The notes under the pieces are model-generated. The model did not search any database. It saw only the letters and a list, made by a program, of their open reading frames with translations, and was not told the DNA's origin. Position numbers and translations under genes: made by a program. A stretch of 62,000 nt of DNA from Acanthaster planci (lineage: Eukaryota > Echinodermata > Asteroidea > Valvatida > Acanthasteridae), in contig NW_019091645.1 in assembly GCF_001949145.1 (NCBI RefSeq), positions 80,739 to 142,738 on the forward strand, read 5' to 3'. Every line of letters begins with the position of its first letter. Position 1 is the first letter of the stretch. Of the stretch, positions 36,301-46,202 are shown piece after piece.

Positions 36301-38664
36301 ACAAAACATTCGAATTAAGATAAAATTATTAGTTTTTATAAATCCAATTTCACATCCTCCCAAAATGTACAGCCGCATCATCAAAGTAGGGTAGGTGGGG
36401 AAACAGGAAGTATTTAAATATGGGGGGCTAAACAAGCAGAATCAGAGTTTACAAACCTACAAATATTTCTTGTGCAGTCTAAATGGCAACAGTGCATGCT
36501 AGTAGGCACTCATTATTTTCATGAGAATTGAGGTTCTGCACATTGAGCGTCAACTGGTCACCAATTTTGTAGGGTGTCGGTCACTTCGCCCCATTCCCAC
36601 TTCGCCCCTAACCACTTTAACCCGTCCCCACTACGCCCAATTTCCACTTCGCCCCATTCCCACTTCGCCCAATTCCCACTTCGCCCCATTTCTACTTTGC
36701 CCCATTGATTTTTAATCATTCTGTTCTTTAGTAACACAGGCACACATGTACATGTAGGCCTACAGTAGATGCAACAAATAAAAACATTGACATTTGAGTA
36801 CCCAAATAACGGTCAGAGAATCTAACTTGCAAAGGCCAAAACAATGCCTCCGATTTTCCAACAGACCCAAGGTTTTCGGCAAGAAGACCCTAACATTTTT
36901 ATTGGCAAATTAGAAAAAACAAATTTAATAAATATAAGAAAGACAAATAAATAACTCCTGTTGTCTTTCTGTCTTCACAAACACCTAAGAATGACATTTT
37001 TCCCATTATTACGCTTGTGTTTACATGTTTTCCCAGTTACATTTGCCACATTTGAAAGGCAACTTCTGTTAGTTTCATGAGTTCTCTTCGTGTTTCGCTA
37101 TCGCTGTGGTAAAAACACGTGCTCATAGCACTGGTTCCCGCCACGCCGCACCCATGCAAGAGAATGCATGACGGAGTGTAGCAACCAGTTTATTCATTCT
37201 GCGGCGACCGTACATGTACGTGACCTCACGCATCGAAAAAAAAACATTGATGTTGCAAGATTTCTTCACATTAATTCACAGAACTTAACGGTAGTGCCTT
37301 GTCTACAGATGTGTGTACTTTCTGTGTTCACGAGTTTAATTTTAGGTTGTTTTGCTCATACTTGAGGCGAGCTGGTTTCCACAAAATGTCCTACTACAGC
37401 GCACTGAGGTTTATCCGATGGCTGGGGCACAGCTGTCTATCTTGACAATTATCAGAATGATGTATACAGAATTGTGTACTGCTTTGAAATAAACTTGAAG
37501 TGGATGAGAAATAAACCCTATGCTACATGTAGTTCAACCATATGTTTCAATTCACCATGGGCAACGCAGTTGACATTAATTTAGTGAATGTCGTAGAGTT
37601 TTCTACATGTATAAACTCCATGTCGCTTGTGAAACTCCTCTCTTGACCACGTTTTGAAGAAGCATGTAACACACTCGAGCACGGATGAGGCAAAGTGGAA
37701 ATGGGGTGAAGTGGGGATGGGGGGAAGTGGTTAGGGGCGATGAGAAAATGGGGCGAAGTGACTGTGAAGCATTTTGTAAGGCTTGGTACAAATGATATGA
37801 ATGCAAGTACATCGTATTTTACATTCAATTCTGTGATATCACTGAGTTCAAGAAAGGAATTCTGTATCCAGTCATCACCTTGCATTTGTATTTCTTCCAG
37901 AACTGGAAGTAACCTTAAGTTGTATAGGCCATGACAGAATGGGTCCAGGAATATTCACCATGTTTTAAGACTAGATAAAATGGACCTAAATTGGGGCCTA
38001 GTGATTATTCACCAGCATGGCATGATATAATGTGGAGACTGATTGTCAAGTAACACTACCAATGTAGAAGTAGAATTATGACCAGATTACACTTTTTGGT
38101 AGTTGCTAAGGAAAATATCAATACATAGTACATGTACATGGAAATGATTACTTGATACACATGATACAGAACTCTTTCCAAACATGCCAAACATGGGTGA
38201 AAAATGGGAGATCATTAATTTGTTTGTTGGCGGTATTTGTGCAAGATTATTGCCAAAATTAAACTCGGCCTCTCCATGCAGCTTAAAATCAGCATCAAGT
38301 CGTGTGTTCCCAAACCCAGCCTAGAACTACATGTACGAGGTTCATTTAAGGAGCATAGTGGGAGCCCAGTGCGCGCTCAAGTTGGTTGCCGTATTAAATA
38401 AGTACATGTACAGTACAACGCTAGGGCGGCCTACTACGACCCCAGCGGCACATGACACATGCTTGAACTGCGGCGCTACCGCAGACAACGTATTTGGCCC
38501 GTTTACCTTAACTATCAGTGTAATAACTAAGGGAAAAACAAACCCAAGAGAGACTACACTTAAATAGTTTTCAGTCATACAGGAACAATACTTATTTCAA
38601 GACAACTTCGGTAAACTTACTTGTCTTTCTCTGTTCCAAAAATCGACGCAAGGTATTCCGCCAT
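30331..38664 (-). CDS. U2AF1: U2AF35, small subunit of splicing factor U2AF
   Basis: Five exons, all in phase: 38621-38664, 35762-35916, 34999-35150, 31871-32004, 30331-30544, giving 699 coding bases and 232 residues (human 240). The protein binds the AG of 3' splice sites with the large subunit U2AF65, in the nucleus. It opens [15 protein letters not shown]. Zinc finger 1 spans [20 protein letters not shown] plus His; the central U2AF homology motif includes [18 protein letters not shown]; zinc finger 2 spans [20 protein letters not shown] plus His. It closes with an RS domain, [17 protein letters not shown] and a final RDRERSGRF. Unlike human U2AF35, no glycine run interrupts the RS domain. 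The start Met is fixed by the very conserved N-terminus. Intron 2 contains the 150-N gap; intron 3 begins with an odd repeat array. Confidence 0.97.
30758..30977. mobile_element. hAT-like MITE, 220 bp, family B copy 1
   Basis: The left end starts CAGAGTTGTATTGGAGTCCA and the right end, reverse-complemented, CAGGGTTGTAGTTAAGTCCA. Both continue into ATCAYAAGTCCC, so the inverted repeats exceed 30 bases. A middle word, AAGCTATTCAAATGAGCTG, is shared with the copy at 47724-47919. Flanking 8-mers CCTACCAC and CCTCTCAC match at six of eight positions, a decayed target duplication. Confidence 0.7.
31745..31803 (+). repeat. Dispersed repeat copy shared with 5015-5075
   Basis: It shares AATCGCCCGTATTACAGG and neighbouring words with 5015-5075. 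It lies in U2AF1 intron 4, about 70 bases below the exon at 31871. Confidence 0.6.
32229..32340 (+). mobile_element. Possible CAG-ended MITE terminus
   Basis: The sequence CAGGGGTCGAAATTAACAGT has the look of a hAT-type inverted-repeat end, followed by GGACCGGGGCCACCAAAACA. A related phrase, GGGCCACCAAATTTTCACGA, recurs near 33388. The opposite end was not identified, so limits are uncertain. Confidence 0.35.
34782..34992 (-). repeat. Array of splice-donor-like units beside U2AF1 exon 3
   Basis: The true donor of U2AF1 exon 3, on the minus strand, is TATGTCAAG|GTGAGT (first intron base 34998). Going into the intron, similar junctions recur: TATGTCAAG|GTGAGT (34961), TATGCCAAG|GTAAGC (34932), TGTGTCAGG|GTGAGT (34900), TATATCAAG|GTAAGA (34865), CATGCCAAG|GTACAT (34819) and TATGTCAAG|GTGAAT (34787). 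Spacings are 29 to 46 bases. The array looks like repeated duplication of the exon-intron junction. It is simply a minisatellite unless splicing uses it. Confidence 0.8.
35272..35421. other. Assembly gap, 150 N, in U2AF1 intron 2
   Basis: A run of N. All five U2AF1 coding exons are complete, so no coding sequence of that gene is lost. Confidence 0.99.
36572..37770. mobile_element. 1.2 kb non-autonomous transposon with repeat-built inverted ends
   Basis: The left end (36572 to about 36706) has GTCACTTCGCCCCATTCCC followed by tandem variants of a roughly 15-base CCCACTTCGCCCCAT unit. The right end (about 37687-37770) is its reverse complement, GTCACTTCGCCCCATTTTC and CGCCCCTAACCACTT, in the same order. 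The same 8-mer, ATTTTGTA, sits just outside both ends (36564-36571 and 37771-37778), as expected for an 8-bp target duplication. The interior, about 1 kb, has no transposase. It lies in the first intron of U2AF1. The outermost 8 bases of the two ends do not match well. The 8-bp duplication suggests hAT-like insertion; superfamily unproven. Confidence 0.7.
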
Positions 38665-40176
38665 CTTAAAGCTGTGTGTGTTTCGACTGGCTTTACTGTC
38701 CCTCGCTTAAGTTACGATCAGGCAGAGCAATTGGATCACAATGAGTTTCTAGTGAAACTTCGAACTCATTATGCGTAAAATCGTGGTTTAGGCTCAAAGA
38801 ATTTTGTTGTTAGGGTGCTAAGCATAGAAAACACGATTACACTGTTATAACGGTAGAATACAGCACTGTAAATAAGGATGAAGCAGAATTTCACAAGGTA
38901 AAGAAATAATGAGTTTGCATCGTATAAACTTAAAAGAGGACATGTAGTCAGTTTATTGTTGTAAATGAGAAATTGATTGGTCTCGTTCAAGACTTCGAAC
39001 ATCTATTGAGGTAATCAAAATTCTCATTTGACAGATTCAGATAATTTCAAACTACAATATTTTTTTTCTTTTTTCAATTTTGGTGTAAATTTATTTGCTT
39101 GAGAAATTTATTTATTATTTCAAAATTTGATGAAGCCACTTGCTTGTCCATAAAAATATTTTCCGCTCAACTGCACATCCCGTGTGAGTGACATCAGCGA
39201 CCACGGAAACTGGCTTTTCGTCCAAAATTCAAGCACAGTGTACAGACTTACAGTATACCTTGCTGCCTTTGATTTGTATACGTTCGGAAGGTTAGTTAAA
39301 CCTTAAGGGTTTCTGTTCTCAGTCAGTGATTTTTTAACTGCAGCATTGCATTATGTGGAAATGTAAACGATTCAGTGCAGTACTATAGGGCTAGACGGCC
39401 GTGCTCGGTTAATTGTCATGACTGTACATGTACTTCCTGTGTTGATTCCCACTTACGTCATACATTGCACATGTAGGCCTACCTGAGTTGAATAATAACT
39501 AATATTTTGTTAAGTAAACAAAATCTTTGGAAAGTGATCCATATACGGACAACACTAATTGTCCCTTAAAATTTACTGGTTATGGGGCTTAACAGCCATC
39601 TGAAATTTAAATTGATAACATCATAGCATGTCCTAACCATGTGAACAGTAACATGCCTAAAAAGTGAAATTTTGCTCGGAAAATTCCAAAGCATTTACTA
39701 AGGAAACAGGTTTTTTCAATCAGACAGTCTCATAGTCATAGGTTTGTGCACAGGGGCATTAAGTGTTGGCCGACTCTTTCTGATTTGAAAACTATTAATA
39801 TTAAAAAAACACTCAATTTTCTTACCTACCATGCCTGCATTTGTTGATCAGGCGTCTCACTGTTAGTCTAATAACCAAACTCAGCCATTGTGAGTACACT
39901 AAGATTAACAAAACGAAGTGGCTATTGTTACGGCAGCCGTAACACATCTCCCATTTTCCATCGTTGCAGCACTGAACTACATTTGCATGAAGGGGGGATG
40001 TGGAGGGACTCTGCTCTTAAGATAATCTGTTAAACCACAAATTAGAGATTGGCAGTGAACTGCAGGATGTTACCATCGTTATTTAAATAGGCCTGCATTG
40101 TACTTGAACATTAAGTATGTAGGTGGATTTCAAATGTTGTGGTATTTTCTTACGTACACAGTGGACTCAGTTCAGC
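38665..40176. promoter_or_regulatory. Divergent intergenic region between U2AF1 and PSENEN
   Basis: The start codons of U2AF1 (minus, 38664) and PSENEN (plus, 40177) face away from each other across 1.5 kb. A splice acceptor (cttacgtacacag, ending 40161) precedes the PSENEN ATG, so PSENEN has at least one upstream non-coding exon in this region. A shared promoter is plausible. No TATA box is obvious and the region is not visibly CpG-rich. Confidence 0.5.
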
Positions 40177-41768
40177 ATGAATCTAGATAAAGTTCCTGAT
40201 GTAGACAAATTGGAATTATGTCGTAAATATTACATAGGTAAGTACACAACTTTTTCCTACGTTTTAAGTAACAGCAGGCTTACATCTTTGCATGTACCTG
40301 TACAGTACCTACTGATGACATCACACTTTATTTGTGCGCTTTACTTAGGATCCATAGGGGACCATAGTCATACATCAAATTTGTCTACTGTTCTGCGAAA
40401 AGCCTAGCTACATGTATATTGAGCCCTCTGTTCACCTTGCAGGACCCATGTCTGGGGGAATATAATGCCTGAGTACCCTACTGCTAAGCTCATGAATTGC
40501 ACTTATAAACAGGATAATACCAAGAGGCATTGGACATGCCTGGAATTGAAAATCTAAATTATCAAAAAATTGTGACCCAAAGGCCTTCCATTCCAATATT
40601 TCTTGTTGTAGAAGTTCAAATAACATAATTTGCATGCATGACATACATGTAAATGATAACCATACATATTTCAAACCACATTAAATTTGAAAAATAAAGT
40701 TTAGAAATATGACAGAATGTTTTTCTTTGCTTCATAGCAAAACAAAAGGCAAAATAAAGTAACAAAACAAAAGAAACATGAGTATTCCACCGAATAATTC
40801 ACTTCACAAGTTTACCGATTTATCATCTCTCATCAGGTGGCTTTTTTCTCTTGCCATTTCTTTGGTTCATCAACTTCATTTGGTTCTTCAAAGAAGCTTT
40901 CATCCGACCTCCCTTTGAGGAGCAAAAGCAGATGAAGAAATGTATGTATTTTAAGCAAAGTTGGTACAATCATTTACCATCATGCTGAAGTAAACAGGCA
41001 ACACAAAATCATGGCAGAATATTCAGTCTTCAGTCTCTCAGTTTCCTAAGATGTGCAGCATTTTAAATCCTGTGTTTGAAGTCAAAAAGATCAGATGAAA
41101 CTGTGCAACTGTTTGAACCAACATTGAGTGAAGAGTCCATCTTTCATGCATTGTACCGTTCCATTACAGCCTCGCACTGAGGACTTTTCCACGCAAAATG
41201 AAGTCTTGGTCACAGACAACATCCGAATCACTTGTTCTGTGGCTGTGTCTATCTGTTTCATAATACGTGTACATGTAAACAACAGTCTGTAGCCATAGCC
41301 TTGGATAGCAGTGCAGTGCTGTTTTGGACGTAGCCTGAGACTCAGCCCAAGTCTACAGGTACATACATGTACATGTATGTCCAACTGTGCATGGCTGTGG
41401 CTCAAATTAACACACACTTATATGGAACTGCAGGAAGCTGCCAGTAATTATAGCGGCTGCATGGATTTCCCATTGGTTTGTGGGTTGTTTACAGCCTGAG
41501 CCAAGCCAGTTTGGCTCACTGAACTGTGAACTCCAGCTCACCTACAGTTACCATATCAGTGCAAGTCCTGCACTGAATCTGTCATCTCCAAATCACTAAT
41601 GCCTCTGGTTCGTACCTCCTTCCCTCAGATTTGATCAAGTCCTGTATAGGATCGGTCATATGGACCGCAGCTCTTGTGGCCTGGATCACGTTATTTCAGC
41701 TGAACAGAGCGAGGTGGGGTGCCACATCAGATGCCATCTCCTTCATCATCCCCCAAGGAATTCCTTAA
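40177..41768 (+). CDS. PSENEN: PEN-2, gamma-secretase subunit
   Basis: Three coding exons, 40177-40237, 40837-40941 and 41629-41768, join in phase (306 bases, 101 residues, exactly the human length). PEN-2 is a small membrane protein that joins presenilin, nicastrin and APH-1 and triggers presenilin cleavage. The product starts [19 protein letters not shown], then [29 protein letters not shown], and the last membrane segment [20 protein letters not shown]. It ends [13 protein letters not shown]. The vertebrate DYLSF motif near the C-terminus is DAISF here. The start Met matches the family and sits 15 bases into an exon that begins in 5' UTR. AATAAA follows the stop at 41816-41821. Confidence 0.97.
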
Positions 41769-41815
41769 AACACATTTACCCCATGCTTGAACTATAATCG
41801 AGTTGATTGTTAAGA

Positions 41816-41821
41816 AATAAA
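41816..41821 (+). terminator. Polyadenylation signal for PSENEN
   Basis: Canonical AATAAA 48 bases after the TAA stop. It implies a very short 3' UTR. Confidence 0.65.
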
Positions 41822-44234
41822 GAAATTTTAATGCTGGCACTTCATCTGTGCAATGGTTAGTGGTTGGGCCGAACTTCCCGCCAAAGAACCTGGAGGTGAC
41901 CCAAAGGAGGAGTATCAAATCGCCAGTCTGTATTGATTTCACCAGCTAAACTGAATTAAGGACATTCCTTTGGTCTCGTTGTTGCCCAACAATTGGTCTT
42001 TTGTCTGGTCCTGTGATGGTCTCAACCATGGCGCTGTAAAATGTCAACAGCCCAAATCCGATTGGCTTTATTGAATTATTATTATTATTATTTATTCAGC
42101 CATCATCAGAATATTAAAAATGGCTACTCAGTAACAAAGCGAAACAGCACTGAGGTGATAATGTGAATGGAGCAAGGAGGGTGACCAATAAACCAGGGCA
42201 AAAACATTCCAAGCTGGCCAGGGAAAGTTTAAGTGTACCTAAACACTGTACATGTAGTCGGAAGACGTGCTCACCCAAGCGTAAAATGTAACTCAAGTTT
42301 AGAATTAAAGAATGCACGAAAACAATTAACACATATGTTTGAATATTCAACTCAGCTAGAATTATCAAATCGACAAATTTCAGTCACGAGTGCATGTATA
42401 TAAACCACTCTAAGGTTTGTAAAAAGTATGTTTTAATTAGAAAAGTACTCAAAACTTACTCAATGGAGTAATTTTTAAATGCTTTCTCATTAAACTTTGT
42501 TTGTGTTAATTGTTATTGTCTGATATTCTCTAATTCTGTAGTCTTTGTGCATGTACTGTCCACGGGCAACCTTAAACCAGTCCAATGTTTACAGTGGACT
42601 TGGTTGAAAAAATCAAGACTCAATGCACATTACATAAACGTACTTGTCATCACTTGTTTCATGTTGTCCACTACAGCTGGATAACGTCAGATTTTCTTGC
42701 CTGAAAAAGAGTTGCTGGGCTGGTGCCTCTAACCTGCAAATTCTTCAACCTTGCAATAGCGCTTCGACCCAACCAAGCCTGACGCGTTATGCCGCGGAAA
42801 TGGAAAAACAAATTCTTTAAACGAGCGTATACGTACTCCGCGAAACAAACCCCAAAATGTGTGTTTACACGTCATCCAGTTCCAAGTGGTTGATGTGTAT
42901 AACGATTATGATGCTACATGATTGGTTCTGTCATAGGCACTTTCACGTGCCCAATAATAACTCTTTTGCAACTGAGGATGAACCTAGTGAAAGCTTTAGT
43001 CTCTTTTTAGTTGAAAGGCTGAAGTCTGGACTTGCAGGCACTTGCAATGGCGTTTCTTTCAAAACTCCACCACGTACGCACATGTGGATACATGTACAAT
43101 ACCACGAAGTTCAGCATGGTCATGTGATGTAATATGGATACGGTAGTTTGAAGAGTGCATGGAAGACATGTATTGCTTGTCTCTTTTAATAAAACATCCC
43201 AGTGAATCATCATTGTCAGGTTGGTGGATTATTCATCTTTGTGTCATGCGCTTGGTACGTGTATATTTAAGACGTAACCATTAAAATACTGTAGTGTCGT
43301 CCTTTTCCCCTATTCTATTCTGTATTCAACAGCAACCGTTTAATATAGATGTATTCTCTTCATTATGCACATGAATACCAGATGGGAGATGCACACCTTG
43401 AAGGCCCAATTGTCACGTTTTCAAAAATGATGTACATGTTCACAGGCCTACACACGATTCAGGAACCAGTTTTGAGCATACACGTGGCTGGCCTAAAAAT
43501 CATCTCTTTGCCAACAATGCCCGAGATATATGTTAAACACAAAATTAAATGGATGCCAATACCCTTTAAAACAATCCAAGAAAAAAGAACCTTACAAAAG
43601 GCAAGTTTTCTCTTAGGCCTTTCTGAATCATGTTTCTTCACACAAATTGCAACACTAATTTTTCGCGATGGACGTGTACATTATGTGAATGAAAACTTTT
43701 CACCTTGTGCCGGAGTTTAAAAGCTTAAACGCTGAGAAATAACTCAGAGCAATCACCATTACCAAAAGGGAGTTCTTGGTTACTCCATATATCCTTTCAT
43801 TTGGTGAGTCCATTTTTGGGCTGAGCTTGGCAACTGTTTTCACCCAAGAGCGGATGGAGGGTGACGGGCAACTGGAGCCGTGCCCATCCCCCACAGAGCA
43901 TATTTGTCGAGAGACTGTGTTTTATCTTCGTCATTCCCTTCCAAGCGCTTAAAACCCCCAAAGTGCAGCCTTGTAACCCCTAAGGTCGTGTACACAATAT
44001 AGAAATTCCATATTTTTATATATAGCCACTGCGTTATGAGTTCGCACCCAGTCAGAAATTTGACCTATTTGATCAGTCTTGATCAAGCACTAACGTCTTG
44101 AAAGTAAGACTAGGGCAAGTTGGGAGAATTAAACAATTCTCGATCAGGTAGTGGCAATAACACGTAGTTCCGTGTGACGCAATTGTCAACTGGGCATGCA
44201 TCGATGCATGCCAGAAATGAGAATTCAACGATTG
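41822..44234. other. No gene recognised
   Basis: Intergenic DNA after PSENEN. An open frame at 43349-43720 plus (123 codons) has no motif, splice logic or coding bias that I can recognise. Confidence 0.4.
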
Positions 44235-44312
44235 CTACGTATGCATTAGCTCTGAGGCAGTCTTGTCGAGGGACTCTTGCCTGGCAACGGGAGCGTCAAA
44301 TTCATCTGTTGA
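44235..44312 (-). CDS. Candidate terminal exon of an unknown minus-strand gene
   Basis: On the minus strand an excellent acceptor, tgtctttctgtcctcag, is followed by 25 codons and a stop: STDEFDAPVARQESLDKTA then SELMHT. The acidic/polar composition looks like a real C-terminus. No partner exon was found upstream (higher coordinates), so this could be chance. Family unknown. Confidence 0.25.
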   Translation of the reverse strand, partial: STDEFDAPVARQESLDKTASELMHT

Positions 44313-44809
44313 CTGAGGACAGAAAGACAACCACACTTGAAGAAGAGCTGTGATACGAAACATTGTACAGCCAGGTAAGATTAAATTTAACACGCTGAGT
44401 TCTAAAGGATCATGGTTGTTGAACTTAATGCCAAGTACCCCTTGAATTGAGCTGGTCATGAACAAAAGTACATAGGCTTACACAATATTGACGGCAGTTT
44501 ACAATTGCTCACTTAATCGGAAAAAAGGACGTTGGAATCATTTAATTAATGCTACAGAACATTATTGGCTAACGTCGACGCCAGTGGCAAAGTGGATAAT
44601 TAAGTTTCGCTAGGATGTGAAAATGTAGACAAAGAAGACAAACTGTTTTAAATGACACATGTATTGTCCTCGCAAATCTTAATTGGCAACTATTCCATTT
44701 CGAACCTGCTCATTTTAGGCCTAAGGAAAAAAATTATTGACCAAATTCATACTTTTATCGTTGTATCAAATAGATACCAAAAAATAAGCCATAATTTGAT
44801 TAATTTAAT

Positions 44810-45240
44810 CAGAGGCCGACGTCCAAATAGATGACGGCCAGACAATTCCCCAAATTGCGAAATATGGCCTGGAGGGGGGATTCCCCATGGCCCTTGCGAA
44901 TCATAGGGGATGGCGCTGCTCATTGATCGCTCTACGACTATTAGAGTTGTAGTCTGGATACCAGACTGGGTGATTTCGGTATCAACTAACCGCACAATGC
45001 CCGGCCACTTGGCCAAAACTGGGGCCCGGAGGGGGGGGGAATCTTATCTTCGATCCAGGTTCCAGAAATTGTACGTGGCAGAAAATAGGTAGTTAATATA
45101 GCTACTTCTCTAATCAGGGGCTGACGTCAGAACAGTCGAATTACCTGATATTTTGACAACTCCCAAAGATTGCGAAATTTGAACTGGTTTTCCCCCTTAG
45201 CGGCCAGCAACGCTACCGTGACGGGTGGCGCTGCTTGCTA
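44810..45240 (+). repeat. Two diverged direct repeats about 300 bp apart
   Basis: AATCAGAGGCCGACGTC at 44807 recurs as AATCAGGGGCTGACGTC at 45112. After each come, in order, CAATTCCCCAAATTGCGAAAT or CAACTCCCAAAGATTGCGAA, a pyrimidine or purine block, and GGATGGCGCTGCT or GGGTGGCGCTGCT. The first copy has extra inserted sequence. Either a diverged tandem duplication or two copies of a transposon. Confidence 0.55.
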
Positions 45241-46168
45241 TAGTTGAATGTCCTCCGCCCAACAACGGACAAGTTGCAGACGACGACTGCAGATATATGC
45301 AGGGAGCGAAAACGTCACGCAGGAAATCTGTGGAAAAGGCATCAGATCCATAGAGGCTTTTACTCTGTAGAAAGGCGAATAAAATTACATCGGCTGAACA
45401 ATGATTTTATACCACGTAAATTGGCCGTTTGCAAGCCTTCTTTCATATCATTTATTTCATTTTTCGGGATGCACTTACAAAGACATTCTAATAACAAGAT
45501 AAATATGAACATTAGAAATAAAACATGAGGGACAATATTTAACTAGCCCCAGCTCATTAAAATACTAAGTGAAGTAAATTACACAAGTTGAACCAATGGT
45601 TTTTTTTTGTTCCTAGAAGAAATTCACTCTAAAAAATTATTCACACCATAAACTCAAACATTCATCCACCGTTAGTAGCATAACATTTTTTAACTGCAGT
45701 CATTTGCAAAAATTTAAAAGATCATCTAAAAGTTTAGTGCATTTTCTGTAGCTGGGCCTGCATTAGGCCGACATTTTCTCACATGGATTGATTACCTAAC
45801 ATGTTTTTACAGTGGTGCATAACATCAGTGTAGTGCTGTATACATACATGTATTTGAATGTAGTATTTTTGCAAAGCCGCAGGTCTTGTACTCAGTCTGG
45901 GTAATCAGAAATAGGCCTAAAAGAAGGCACACTATAAATATTAGACTGTTATCATTTCAAATCATGGAAATATAGTCGAATAGCTGTTTAACCAATTAGG
46001 ATACTAAGCTGAGAAACATAACCAGTGTCTGAGTTACCGAGTGGAAAAGTTTTGCCTTTGTCTGTCAAATTCTTGTTATTCTGTCGGACGTAATTTTAAC
46101 TTGTTAAAATTTTAATTTTCTTCCAGACAAAGTGAATTGGTGATTTTTTGTTCGATTTTGCTTTTGTG

Positions 46169-46202
46169 ATGAGCAAAGGCTACGCCAGTTTGAAAAAGGA
46201 AA
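46169..46202 (+). CDS. Candidate first coding exon of the death-domain gene
   Basis: ATG then MSKGYASLKKE, ending A|GTAAGT in phase 1. The next exon (49911-49975, after ttgtattaag) starts with two bases and closes with MHSKVDQ before GTAGGC in phase 0, matching the exon at 50495. The phases agree, but both are short. The ATG at 49955 is an alternative start giving the same downstream protein. Confidence 0.5.

Noticed and set aside
36521-36743. Open frames rich in Pro/Ser/Phe or Trp/Gly/Lys repeats
   Set aside because: They are translations of the 15-base tandem repeat at the transposon end, open on both strands because the unit is a multiple of three.
43349-43720. 123-codon plus-strand frame
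   Set aside because: No recognisable domain or splice sites.
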